This document shows, one piece after another, positions 35,066 to 47,152 of a stretch of DNA of 64,000 bases. A program made the position numbers and the translations under genes. Below the pieces are notes generated by a model, which was given only the letters and a program-made list of their open reading frames with translations, had not been told where the DNA came from and did no database searches. The stretch's first letter is position 1; the number at the start of each line of letters is the position of its first letter. The stretch comes from Wurfbainia villosa. Taxonomy: Eukaryota; Streptophyta; Magnoliopsida; Zingiberales; Zingiberaceae. The stretch spans positions 88,261,137-88,325,136 of the forward strand of contig CM045988.1 in the NCBI GenBank assembly GCA_025175895.1, read 5' to 3'.

Positions 35066-37345
35066 AGTCATCCTCCTTTTTATATACCTTTTAAAAAGAA
35101 GTCCTATCGAATTCACCTTGTTTATTCGGAACCCTGTGAGATCCAGGTCTGGGTGTGGGAGTACTCCAAACTCTGGGAAGTTTGTCTGCTGATTGAATCA
35201 ACTACGCAAGGATCGATAGAGCTTGAATACTGAATAATGGTGGGAATTGAAGAACACCTAAAAAGCGACCTATTGGAGGCTGAATAAATGCCTTTGGAAT
35301 GTCGGCCAGCATCCATGATGCTGGAGAAAACATCTATTCTTTGTCTACTCGCCTTCCCTAGTGTTTTGGTACCTAGCTAGCAAGTAAAAAAGAAAACGAC
35401 AGGCTCACATTCAGTGGTGCACTTGTAACTCGATACATATAGAGGCGGTCAGTGTTCATTCAAGTTGATACATACAAAGACCTAAGTACATGCATGCATT
35501 GACTTAATTGGATATATACTCGGGGAACGCAGTCCATATGCAAGAGATTAATTGCAGGGATTGATCCACAACGACGAGGCTTCTCCTTCACGTTGCGAGA
35601 GAATGTGCATGAGTTAATTGTGCCACTTGCATCGTATCTTTAGGCTGCTGCTGCTGCTGCTCTGGTAAAACTACAAGTCAAATTCTGTTTCCGGAACAGA
35701 GGGGGGGAACGAACGACGATGAGAGCATCTGAAGCAGACACCATGCACTACGTGGGAATCTGTCGCTGTTCCTTTTTGTGTCCTACGCATTTCTCCCTCG
35801 GAATTGGCACTGTGAGAGTGCCATGGCTGCACTCGAGCGATCGAATTCGCAGTCGCGATCTCCAATTTGGCTAATATGAATCTAAAGAGCAAATGGTGGA
35901 TGCATCCGTCAACTCTATCCGAGTGGAAGTTTATAAGCAGGCTGAATAGGGGAAATTAAATTATATATATCTATAGAGTTTTGATATCATTTTCAATCGT
36001 CTTATCTCATCGTAATTGAAAATGTGCAGTACTTTCGTTCGTATGTCGTTGGAGCAATTGACACTATAGTCCAGCTCCTGAACCCATTGAGATCGCCATC
36101 GTCGTCCTTTCGGACGAACTGCGATCGGATTTTGGTCAAATTATGATCGAAATCCGATCAAATTACAGTTGTCAATGGCGCGATTGGTCTAACCGTGATC
36201 AGATTCCGATCGGATTACTGTCGGAATCCGATTAAATTGTAGCGCTAGTGCCGCCGTCATAATTCGATCGAATTGTAGTCGAATTCTGATCGGAATCTGA
36301 TCGGTCACGGGCAATGCCGACGAGAGTTCGGGAAGAAATGTCATGAGTAAATTACTATGTATTTTTCGTTAATGTACTTATTTGGACACTCACGAACGTG
36401 CAAATATCCATTGCACATGAAATCAATTTTGTATATCCATAATATATCTTAGTACTGAATTCCCTCGCTTGACAACGGATAAGAGTTTGGTGTAGGGCCT
36501 AGAACTTGTGTGTGCATTATAAATAACGGATGGATTGTCTACCTACAAAACGTCATAACTAATTCAAGGGGCATGCTCAGATCACTTCAATCGACTCACC
36601 TTGTTTGTTTGGCCCTAGCCAATAGCCACTTGACTAGCTCGACCCATATACCTAGCCCATACTTAGGTTAGTCGATCAGTCTGACACGCTCAAACGATTC
36701 GATTGACTTGACTAATGATCTGTCCATTACAATTAATTAATTTGAATGGCCTCCGAGATCCAATTGGTTCGGTCAGTCCAATCGATTGAAATGGTGTTCG
36801 AACGATTTCATTAGTCTGTTAAATTGGTCTATTCAGCTTAATTGACCCATCTCAGTTTGATTTGCTCAGGGTATTTTTCTGGCTTGATTTGCCTAATGTA
36901 TTTGGCTTTCCTCTTCTACACTACTTGATTTAACATTTTTATCCAATTCAAAGGATTCGATTGGTTTGATTGGACTTTTGATCTAATTGAGTTGACTCTA
37001 TTTGGTCACCTTACCAAATTTATTTATTTTATCTATCTAAATTTAAATTTTAAAATAATAAATATTAATAAATTTATATTTAATAATGATAAAACGAAAT
37101 GTTATTTCTATAAAATTATTTAACTTTAATCATCTATAAAAAAAAATGGAATGAACCGTTTAATAAAATTTATATTTGATTTTTCAGAATATAAAAATTA
37201 AATTACAGTGCACATTCAATCGAATAATAAATAATAAAACTAATAACACTGGCCCCGCTTAATGCTGCCACGTTCGACGCAACTCACACGCTTCCGCACG
37301 ATCCCCTCGCTCGCATAAAGATGCTTCCCCTCACTGTGCCGAGGT
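35066..37345. other. Intergenic DNA upstream of the WAT1-related gene
   Basis: No coding frame with a recognisable domain. A segment at 36110-36310 is dense in inverted GATCGGA/TCCGATC words. 36560-37000 has loose TTGGTTTGATTGGACT-like repeats. The last 200 bp before the promoter is AT-rich. Confidence 0.5.
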
Positions 37346-37350
37346 GAATT

Positions 37351-37358
37351 TATAAATA
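37351..37358 (+). promoter_or_regulatory. TATA box of the WAT1-related gene
   Basis: TATAAATA stands 105 bp upstream of the ATG. The intervening leader is C-rich (CTCCTCTTCTCTCC), typical of plant 5' untranslated regions. Confidence 0.6.
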
Positions 37359-37462
37359 CGCGCCCAAATGGCCAATTCCTTCTCCAGGAGACTGAGCAGT
37401 CCACCGAATTGCCTCTCCTCTTCTCTCCACACTTCTCCTCCTCCCAAGCTTGAACAACCAAG

Positions 37463-38537
37463 ATGGAGGGCTACGCCAAGCTCTTCCAAAAGTTCAAGCC
37501 CTATGTGGCGATGATCTCCCTCCAGTTCGGCTACGCCGGCATGAACATCATCACCAAGGTGTCCCTCAACCATGGCATGAGCCACTACGTCCTCGTCGTC
37601 TACCGCCATGCCTTCGCCACCTTGTCCATCGCCCCCTTCGCCCTCATCCTCGAGAGGTAGGCACTCATTCCTCTTACTCTTCGCTTGACGTTCTAATTGG
37701 CCATGCACGTCAGAATTCTAACCATTAATCCGATCCATGCATGTTAATTACGTTCGCAGGAAAGTTCGACCCAAGATCACGTTCCCAATCTTCCTGCAGA
37801 TATTTGTTCTAGGTCTCCTCGGGTCAGTCATGCCTGTCTTGAAGGAGCTAGTTAATGCGTGTCAGTTGATAGTGCTGTTAACATGCTGTGTGTGCGCTAA
37901 ATTTTCAGGCCAGTTATCGATCAAAACTTCTACTATGCCGGGCTGAAGTTCACCTCGCCAACCTTCTCCTGCGCCATGAGCAACATGCTCCCTGCAATGA
38001 CCTTTGTGTTAGCTGTCATATGCAGGTGTGTGATTTTATAAGAGAGAATATTATGGCACTGTGATCATATTCTTTGTGTGTATCTGCTAATTGATGTGGT
38101 GGTCGATCGCCATTGATTCATCAAAAGGATGGAGAAGGTGCACCTGAAGAAGGTGAGGTGCCAAGCCAAGGTGGTGGGAACTCTGGTGACGGTAGCCGGT
38201 GCCATGTTGATGACCCTGTACAAGGGGCCTCTCATGGAGATGGCCTGGAGCAAGCACTCGAGCCCGAGCCACTCCGGTGCGGCGGCAGCAGACTCGACCG
38301 ACCAGGCCTGGTTCAAAGGCTGTATCTTCCTCATCATCGCCACTCTAGCGTGGGCTTCGCTCTTCGTCCTTCAGGCGGCGACGATGAAGAAGTACGATGC
38401 GCCCCTCTCGCTCACCACATTGATATGCGGCGTCGGCACGCTGCAGGCGATTGCTGTGACCTTGAGCATGGAGCACAAGTCCTCTGTTTGGAAAATAGGC
38501 TTCGACATGAACCTCCTCGCTGCTGCCTATGCTGTTC

Positions 38538-38568
<31 letters not shown>

Positions 38569-39131
38569 GCTCATTACTTTTTAGCTAGGGAGATCCTGAT
38601 GAGTTTTTGGATTTGGATTTCAATATGCAGGGGATTGTGACGTCTAGCATTGCCTACTACGTTCAGGGCCTGGTAATACACGAAAAAGGACCAGTGTTCG
38701 CCTCTGCCTTCAGTCCACTGATGATGATCATCGTGGCAATCATGGGGTCCTTTATCCTCGCTGAGAAGATCTATTTGGGAGGGTAAGATTAGTTAACCAA
38801 ACTAAAAGGCCAGCCTTCGATTGAGCAAGAATTTTGGACTGAAACTTCTGCCTTTTTGTGCAGAGTTATGGGTGCAGTGCTCATCGTGTTCGGACTCTAC
38901 TCTGTTCTCTGGGGCAAGCACAAGGAGAACAAGGAGATGAAGATGGAGGCTTTGGACATACCCGTAGCGGTGAAATGCGTGGAAGGAAATGGGAAAGTGA
39001 AGGAGACGATAGAACTGGATGGAGTTGAGCTGGAGAAGGCTAAAGCCAACAACACGGCGGTCTCCTCTCTTGACATTAAGGCTGTGGTGGCAGCGAAGGA
39101 TAAATCTTTGCAGGCCAAGGAGGAGCCATAA
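37463..39131 (+). CDS. WAT1-related protein, At5g07050-like (nodulin MtN21 / EamA transporter)
   Basis: Six exons: 37463-37656, 37760-37822, 37909-38025, 38128-38533, 38631-38782 and 38864-39131. All introns are GT-AG, giving 1200 bp and a 399-residue protein, the usual size for this family. The N-terminus (KPYVAMISLQFGYAGMNIIT), GPVIDQNFYYAGLKF, MSNMLPAMTFVLAV, VRCQAKVVGTLVTVAGAMLM, LKGC-like WFKGCIFLIIA and TSSIAYYVQGLV segments are characteristic of the WAT1-related (UMAMIT) group. Two EamA domains (about residues 15-150 and 190-330) give ten membrane helices. The last 60 residues are a charged, cytosolic-type tail. Relatives export amino acids or auxin-related solutes at plasma membrane or tonoplast; the substrate here is unknown. 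The start is the first ATG after a TATA box and gives the family's N-terminus. This is the only intact host gene in the window. Confidence 0.93.
38537..38569. repeat. (TC)n microsatellite in intron 4
   Basis: About 15 TC units start a few bases after the weak donor GTTCGT of intron 4. The length may vary between individuals. Confidence 0.85.
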
Positions 39132-39511
39132 TAAGTAGCTAGGGAGTGAAATTAGAGATTTACAGTGGGAGAAAGATAAGTAAGTACAGGATCTGAGGTG
39201 GGTTTTATTTGGATTTTTCCTTGTTTTTGCCTTTATTTTCCGCTTCTTGTGGTGATGATCTAGTTGAGACTGGTGCTCGTGAGCAATGATTTGTAAGTTC
39301 GGAGCGTATATAATCTCATTGAGAATTACTGGTCAATGATTGTGCCACAAGAAGGTCTTTTTCTTTCTGTGAAATGAATATGAATGTCAGCTTCCATTTC
39401 AGTGAAGACAGATATATCTCTACATATAATTTTCTCTCCCTTGTATTTTTATCTAAGTAATTGATCTAATGAGCAAAGTATAGTGAACCATTAATCTTGA
39501 CTTGAGCTAAT
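39132..39511 (+). other. 3' untranslated region and downstream of the WAT1-related gene
   Basis: T-rich sequence after the stop TAA, with several AATAA/AATGAA-like words (for example near 39376). The exact cleavage site cannot be fixed. Confidence 0.4.
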
Positions 39512-39905
39512 TTCCTAGGGCCGTAAAACAAACCAAATATTCGAGAGGATTTATTTATATTCCTTCAATATATATAAAATCAATTAAACAAACAATTTGT
39601 TAAACTAAATGATTTTTTTTTCGAACATATATGAATATGCTTAGCTTATTAATATTTATGAACAATATCCACTCCATGAATAACTATGTTATTTAATAAA
39701 TTTCTTATCAAACTTGTAAATAGATAAATACACAATAAAAAAAAATGAATTGAAAAGTAAACTCGAATCAAATTCATGCTTATGAAAAAGTAATTACTAA
39801 AACAAGTTTGATTAATTGTTTTGACTGCTTAGTTAATTTTTAAGTCCGACTTGACTTAACTCAATTAGCCTATGAAACAAACTCGAACAAGACCAACAAT
39901 CCTTT
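39512..39905 (-). repeat. AT-rich dispersed repeat, copy 2 (inverted)
   Basis: The reverse complement shares ordered words with 4495-5035, including GAGTTAAGTCAAGT, TATTTATCTAT and TTTGATAA. One end is GGGCCGTAAAACAAACC, resembling the GGACCATAAATG end of copy 1. It has no coding capacity. Confidence 0.4.
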
Positions 39906-42349
39906 TATCACTCATGAGATTTTAATACAGGGTCAAGCATTGTCTTCACAACTAATTAAGATATACCCTTCAGGAAGAATAACAGGCAAATTAAAGGACT
40001 TCAGCGAAAAGAGAAGATATATTACGAAGTGGATAAATACAAGTTTAAGCAAGATACTATACCCTTATCGAGTAGCTGAGAAGGAATGGGTGATGGCGGA
40101 ATTATAGTAATTAGTATTTAGAAGTGGATATAAAGAAAGTGATATCTAACAAACCAAATGATAGATCTGCTTCAGCACAAGAAGACATGCACCTTTTTCA
40201 GTGAGGTGTGATCAGTGATTCCAAGTTCCATTTCCTGCAGAGATTTGTGGACAACTTGTGACCCAAAGATCATGGGAGGGAATATCATGCAGAATTCACG
40301 TTCTAGAATGTAATATTTTTATTTTCTGCATTTTTAATTATTAACTCAGTTGCAGATGAACTTATAATGAAAAGTCTCTTAAGAATCTTACACTGACTGG
40401 TGGTTTTACACGCACCCTTATATATCATCTAGCTAATAGGTCATATTTACTAGTGAAAAGGGCATTAAATTAATATTCGCAGTTGGATTCGAATTAATGT
40501 TGCTGCACGTCATGATCCGATCCTCACCAAATGGATAAGAACATTGCTACTTTGAAAATGCCAATTCAGTATATATATATGTTAATATTTAGCAATGGGA
40601 ATTCTTCCACCCACTAGCCAAGCAATTTAAGTTCATGGATGTATATATGGAAGTCACTATGGAAAGAACGAATCCATTATTGATAGCAGCAGCAACAGCG
40701 ATTCCCAGCGTATCTCTGCGTTGTTAATCAATCTGTGTTTAATTAGTTGAGGTCAGATTTATTAATCTTTTCCATTTTAATTAGCTCTTATTGCCTAATC
40801 ATGCAGTCTTTTCATGGGGAATCTCGATCGATGCGACTTAATTCAGTGATGGGGCATAACATCAACATGTCTTTAATTTGTTCTTTGTTGTACATGACAT
40901 AAAATATCGCATTGTGCGATGACTTGAGAGTCTTAAATTTTTGTTGTTGATATATAAAAATAACTTAATTAATGTTGATGCGGAATGAGATCCCAACACA
41001 AGGTTCGATGGTGGAGTTGTTTTCCTAGTAGTGGAAGATTTGGTTTCGTTTGTTGCTCTGCTTGCTGGATGAGCAATATAATTAATAGGGCCGGGGTTTT
41101 TGGCAAAAGGGTGAAAAGAAGGTGTTTGGTCTTTCTATCGTGCAGATGACCAAGCAAAGGTCACTAATTAGGTGACATAATACGAGAAAATTGGATGCAA
41201 AGCCATCTCGTCGTCCATGTTTTGGAGAACTCATATCTAAAGAAACTCGATCGAGCAAAACACTGGTAGTTTGCATTTTAAATGAAGTTTCGTTCCACTG
41301 TGACCGAAAATCATGAGTTTGAACTTTAAAAATAACTTGAATCCAGAAATATCATCGTCAAAAAAGAGGTACTTGCTCTTTCACAACTCGAGAGTGATAG
41401 ACATATGTCTTATCTGATGAAGAAAAAGAGACAGTCGATGAATCCTCTCTTCTACGAGGATCATACCCTATATAAGATTAATTCTAATATGCCAACAACA
41501 CATCAATGCTAATATTAATGAGTTCTATGTATATTGATCCATAATTTAATAATTCACATCTAATAATACAAAATTCGATAATCAAAATCACAATAATTAA
41601 ATCACTTTAATCGATTAAAATACAATTGTAGTAATCATATATATAAGTTCAGCACATCAGGGTTGAGTGTTCCAGCCAAATTCCATGAATGAACTGGTAG
41701 CCGCATTAAATTAGTTTATTGCAGGTAATGCACATAAAGACGACTCACAAACCCCCACTCCTTCAAACACCTTTAATTTAACTCTGTCTTTTTGAAATAA
41801 TAGAGACCATCTGAAGAAGTGTAGGAGAGTCCTGGCAAACCAACGGACATCTTTAATTTCTCCTCGCTATCCTCCAAATCATGCATGACTGTGGTCTCAA
41901 AAGTTTGGAAGAGAGTTCACGATGGCCGACTCTATAGTTTTCCTTCTTTACGCTTACAGTAACACGAGGTATTGGTATTTGAGGAACGGTGCTTAGTTTT
42001 ACCCTAAACCCCTTCTTTTTCTTTTTTCTTTTATTTATTTATTTTTTTTTGGTAAGAAAAATAGTTAGATGTTGACCATTGTGAAGTTCCAAGGAAAGGG
42101 ATGCAAATCCTTTGCAGCATGTAGTAGTTCAAAAGTCTCAATTATTAATGATCTCGCGAGAAAAATAAGTTATACTTGGATGAAGAAAACAAACACTTGT
42201 ACGTATGTGATTCTCACTTTATACCTGTAGCTTTAAAGCTTTTTTTTTTTTTTTACCATTTTGTTGGAAAGTGCACGGAAAAATGAATGGAAAACTCGAA
42301 TTGCACCGAGCGTTTTTCGTTTCATGAATCATGTTAATATTCAGATATA
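39906..42349. other. Intergenic DNA, no gene recognised
   Basis: AT-rich, only short open frames on either strand (longest 64 codons, 41082-41276 minus). No RNA gene, tandem repeat or domain seen. Confidence 0.6.
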
Positions 42350-42962
42350 TGTTAGTGTTAGTTTTTAGTGTAAATTATGGGATGATTAAGTAGGACTTAA
42401 AGTATACCTAATGAATCTGACTCGAATTAGACTCAAGTCAAATTCGGATTGAGTAGGAACTTGACTCGAGTTAGACTCAAGTCCAGTTCAGATTGAATGA
42501 GACTCACCATTAAGAGGGGTTGCATGATCATTAAAATGGAATTAATGGATTATTAATTCCAAACAAACTAAGAGTCAAAAAAAATTTATATTCAATGGTT
42601 GAATATACAAGAGGATTTGATGAGTTTTTGGTTTTCGTGGGTAATGATTTTGCTTGAGTGATCATCTTCTTCCTCCTCTTCTACTTTCTTGGCCGAACCT
42701 ATCTTGTGGCTAGCACCACAGTATAGTTCTTCTTCACTTCATAGTTCGTGTGGATACCGTGGAGGTGCGGACGTACAACTGCGCTGAGATCCGTACACAA
42801 GTGTTGCTGACGGGATTGCGAAGGGCACGGAACGAAGGTAATCACAATTCTCATAGGGTAGAATCGATAACGACGAGTATGATTTTCGCATGGATGGAGG
42901 GATCCTATTTTTCATTGCGTAGTGTTTGTAAAATTATTTCCGAGTGCGCTCAGATCCCTACA
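42350..42962 (+). repeat. 5' LTR of element A (about 613 bp)
   Basis: It starts TGTTAGTGTTAG and ends GATCCCTACA directly before the primer site. It contains a duplicated phrase GACTCGAGTTAGACTCAAGTC (about 42420-42485). The left edge rests on the TG rule and family pattern. Confidence 0.65.
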
Positions 42963-42963
42963 G

Positions 42964-42976
42964 TGGTATCAGAGCC
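42964..42976 (+). other. Primer binding site of element A (Met-tRNA)
   Basis: TGGTATCAGAGCC, a perfect initiator Met-tRNA complement, one base inside the LTR. Confidence 0.9.
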
Positions 42977-44384
42977 ACTTGTGAAAACAATACTTATTTT
43001 TTATTATTATATGCGATATAAGTTAGAAAGTGTTTCATTATGATCTGCATGTTGTTATATGTAATATAAGTTAGAACATATTTTATTGTAATATGCATGT
43101 TGTTATATATGATATAAGGTAGAACATGTTTTATTATGATATGCATATTGTTATATATGGGCTTGCACTGCGCCACTCTGATAGTCTGTCGAGCGGCTTT
43201 TCCCGAAGCAGATTGTGGAGTGAGTTGAGCTGATCAGACTGTGCCGGTTGGAAAGTGCCAAGCGGACCTGATCGACCAGATGGTCTCGGGTTCATAGTGA
43301 TGAACTAAATGGGCAACGACTCATTCAATGAGTCAATAAAATAACCGATCAGACTGTGCCGATCGGATGGTGCCGAGTGGACATTGTCGACCAGATGGTC
43401 TCGGGTTCATAGTGATGAATAGAATGGGCAGAGACTCATTCAATGAGTATATAAAATAATTTTTCGTCGGGGGTGCTGCCCCCTTTGACCCTCGCAAGGG
43501 GCGCTGCCCCCTTGACCCCCGCCCGCTAATCGACTAGTGGGACCGCCGTAACGTTGCGGCCGATATTTCGTGCTTATGATCATAATAAATTTTTTGTCAT
43601 TACTATTTTGAACGTTATATGATATGGTGCATAGTTATGGCCCTCTAACCCAATGTGATTGGATATGTGTGTTTGTTGTAATTCATAATACGGCCTATGT
43701 GTCGTGCATTTCACCTTCATTATTCCGGTTGTAAAATTAGATTACCCTCAAATGTAACTCGAGGTTTCTTTTAATTGTAATGTACAATGTAGAATAGTTC
43801 TAGACTGCTGGAGGACAGTGCAAAGGAAGGAAGCCAACAACACATGACGACTATAGAAGACTTGTAGAAGATGTTATTCCCTAAGTTGACCATTCGCTAT
43901 TCTCATTGGCTTGAGAAGATCATAGAAAAGGGTCATAACCATGTCACATTTCTTTATGCTTACATGTGCTGAATGTGATGCATGTGATGTTTATATATTT
44001 GATGCATGAGTAGTTAGTTGTCATAAAATTAGGTCATTTATTAAATGTCTATCAAAGTTTAATACTTACTATTACCTTGTTCAATCGTAGCGCGTTTGCC
44101 AAAGCAAAGTGACTCGATTTACCTCGATAAAGTACGACAGGACAATTGTGCTGTCCGCCTATCAAACCTTGGGTTTGACTTAACTAAGCTCTCTCTATTA
44201 GATTGATGAACTTAGAGAGATAGCTCATACGGGACATCTATCTACATTATACAAGTCTTGGGCAATTAGCCAAAGCTAACTCAAGATGAATGGTAATTTA
44301 GAAAGATATCTCATGTGATGGGCACAATGAACAAATAATGTTCTTCATATAGATATACAAGAGGTACATTAAATGTAATTGGTA
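42977..44384 (+). other. Leader of element A with repeats and GC hairpins
   Basis: A 48-bp unit (TTGTTATATRTRATATAAG...) is repeated about 3.3 times (43004-43160). A 115-bp unit (GATCAGACTGTGCCG...) is repeated twice (43232-43462). Then come GC-rich self-complementary words such as GGGGGTGCTGCCCCC (43469-43483) and AAGGGG...CCCCTT (43497-43513). The rest is noncoding. Confidence 0.7.
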
Positions 44385-44875
44385 CAAGTTGTTGGATGGT
44401 CGCTTCGGAGGCTCATTGGCTCCCATGTCCCTGGATTAAAATTTTCACTAATGAAAGGATTAATCCGGATGGGATGAGCATCCTTAACGACACCATTTCA
44501 TCGTCGTGCTAACAACTCGAGTGGTCGCTTGAACAAACTAGTTGTTCAAGCAACACAACTCTTCTAGTTGGTTAGCCGCGGAAGAGACGACGGACGGATC
44601 GCCGGTTTTTGTGTTTGTCTTCGGGGTCCATGATTATACAATATATTTGCACACACACACATGCATAATCAAAACAAATAAGAACATGCTCAGATCTGTA
44701 CATAAAGTTAAAATAACTTTATACCTCACGATCTTCTACCGTATGTCCTATCCTTCTCGTGGACGACGTGTGGACGAAGATCCTCCACGAGTTGAAGCCT
44801 TCTAGATCGAGTTCTCCTCTACCTTGTCCGCTGTGAACAAAGAGAAAAATGAACAAAACCTTTTCCTTTCTAGAA

Positions 44876-45095
44876 CCGGCCACCAAGTAAAGAAGTTTGA
44901 TGTAACCGCCGGCCAAGGAACGAATGAATGAACTCCGGCCAACTTTGAAGCAAAGTTGCCGCCGGCCACCAATGGATGAGCGCCGGCCACCAAGAAGCTT
45001 GGAACCACCGGCCACCAAGGATTAAAGGAGAAGAATGAGGGCCGGCCAAGGAAGAAAGGAGAGGTCTATAAGATGGACGCCGGCCAAGCCTTGAT
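44876..45095. repeat. GCCGGCC-containing repeat words in B LTR
   Basis: About eight copies of CGGCCA(A/C) cores spaced 20-40 bp. The same block is at 52066-52290 in the other LTR. Confidence 0.6.
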
Positions 45096-45394
45096 GGAGA
45101 AGAATGGGCAACAATCAAGAAGGAGAAAGGTTGCCGCCCAAGCTCTATCTCCAAACCCTAGCCGCCCACCTTGATAAGAGACAAAACCCTAACTTCAATT
45201 CGAACCAACTCCTATCTCTTTTCGCCCAACCCTAAGCCATATATTTATAGAATTTAGGAGAAAGTTGGTTAGCCTAAAATATAGGAACTAACTCCTATAT
45301 TCTTGCCTGACCCTAACTCCTCTAGGGTTTGTTCACAACCCATGGATGAGCCAAACCCTAATTCTAGAATTTAGGCTTAAGCCTCCTCTAATCT

Positions 45395-45678
45395 CCACCG
45401 TCGGATCTAGGGATTTAATCTCCACCGTCGGATCTAGGATTTAATCTCCACCGTCGGATCTAGGATTTTATCCCAACCGTCGGATCTAGGATTTCATCCC
45501 AACCGTTGGATCTAGGATTTCATCCCAACCGTCGGATCTTAGGATTTCATCCTAACCGTCGATTCTAGGGTTTCATCCTAACCATCGGATCTATGGATTT
45601 AATCCAACCGTTGGTTCTAGGGTTTCATCCCAACCATCGGATCTATGGATTCAATCCAACCGTTGGTTCTAGGTTTTG
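45395..45678. repeat. ~28-bp minisatellite in B LTR
   Basis: The unit 'AACCGTCGGATCTAGGATTT' plus CATCCC or a variant is repeated about ten times. The other LTR carries it at about 52602-52880. Confidence 0.85.
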
Positions 45679-46612
45679 TTTTACATTCTTAGATCTAGAC
45701 TTCACAAGGATTATAATAGGCTACGATAGGGACCATAAGGAGGAGTTGGGTCTTGGCCACCCGATGGATCGGAACCACACAATCTTGATCCATCAATGAT
45801 GTTCCATTCCACTAGAGGATCATCATTGAACTACCTCACCAACCCCCATAAATTAATATGGGCTCCATATATTATTTGTACATTAATCTCCCCGTGTTTA
45901 AGATATCGAATGTCCGTCAATTAATTGATTTACTGACCATCAATTAATTAACATCTAACTCCTCGAGTAGTACCACTCAATCCTTATCATCATGTTGACT
46001 AAGTCAACCAGCTGGGTTTACATGATGAACCTTATGAGCTCCTCAAGGGGACATTATCAACCTAATATATAGGACACGGTTTTCTCCTATAATCAACGAC
46101 ACACCATGTAAATAATATTATTTCCCAACTTACCGGGCTTATTGATTTAATCCATTTAAATCTCACCCACTGGTAAATCAAAGAAATAAATACTAAGTAC
46201 ATGTGCCCGTTATTATATCGGGATTAAGAGTATGTACAACATAATATCCGAGGTCCGATTCAATTATGTAGTCGACTAAATCAATCACCTCTATGTAGGT
46301 CCTGCTCAATACACCTAAGTGTATTAGTGTACCTCTATGTTCAAGATAAAACAATACCAAGCTACACTACAACCATGCCAATGGTTTGTCCAAAACCATC
46401 TTGGTTGTGAGCCTTTACTTATATTTTATAAGGGACTGATAACATGATCTTCTGTGCCACACCAAGCACCATGTTAATTACAATGTAAAATATTAGACAA
46501 TATGCACACATATATAATGAATATATAAAATGCAAACAATGATCATGTGATTCTTATTTCAAAATAAAATGTTCATACAAAAAGAGCTAGGCTTTCAGTA
46601 TACATTCCAACA

Positions 46613-46623
46613 ATCTCCCACTT
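46613..46623 (-). other. Polypurine tract of element B
   Basis: The minus strand reads AAGTGGGAGAT, touching the 3' LTR. Confidence 0.85.
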
Positions 46624-46642
46624 ATACTAAAAGACTATGCCA

Positions 46643-47152
46643 TCATCTCTCTGCCATACATCTGATCCTCATGTCCTCCACATGCCTATCAAACGCTTTC
46701 GCTGGAAGGGCCTTAGTGAATGGATCCGCCAGGTTATCCTCTGATGCAATCTTGGCGACAACAACTTCTCCTCGCTTTACGATCTCTCGTATAAGGTGGT
46801 ACTTGCGCTCTATGTGTTTACTCGCCTTATGGGCTCGTGGTTCCTTCGAGTTTGCAACTGCACCACTATTATCACAATAAATTGTGATAGTTCTGGGCAA
46901 ACCAGGAATCACATCCAAGTCCATCAAGAAGTTCCTGAGCCATACAGCTTCCTTGGCTGCCTCAGAGGCTGCCACATACTCAGCTTCCATGGTAGAGTCC
47001 GCCACGCATTTCTGCTTGACACTCCTCCATACTATGGCTCCACCTCCAAAAGTAAACACAAACCCCGAGGTTGACTTACTCTTGTCCCTATCTGATTGGA
47101 AATCCGAATCCGTGTAACCCACAGGGACTAATTGATCTGTCCTAGAAACCAA
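46643..47152 (-). pseudogene. Element B pol: RNase H
   Basis: The 169-codon frame has GYTDSDFQSDRDKSKSTSGF, VADSTMEAEYVAASEAAKEA, TIYCDNSGAVA, HIERKYHLIREIV and NLADPFTKAL, the complete copia RNase H with its conserved D, E and D residues. It is separated from the RT frame by a stop near 47150. Confidence 0.9.

Larger units (their letters stand above)
44390..46612 (-). repeat. 3' LTR of element B (2223 bp)
   Basis: On the plus strand TGTTGGATGGTCGC to CATTCCAACA. It differs from 51579-53820 by a few substitutions and small indels, for instance short GCCGCCC/GCGCCGG pieces missing near 45093, 45307 and 45333. In element sense the TATA box is TATAAATATATGG at about 45238-45250. The open frames inside are repeats of GCCGGCC read as protein. 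Confidence 0.93.

Noticed and set aside
38113..38640. Alternative 175-codon frame over exon 4 of the WAT1-related gene
   Set aside because: It is a shifted frame; the spliced frame carries the EamA family motifs and joins with correct phases.
44719..45154. Gly/Trp/Arg-rich proteins repeated at 51910-52351
   Set aside because: Both copies sit at the same place in the two LTRs of element B and are the GCCGGCC repeat read in three frames.
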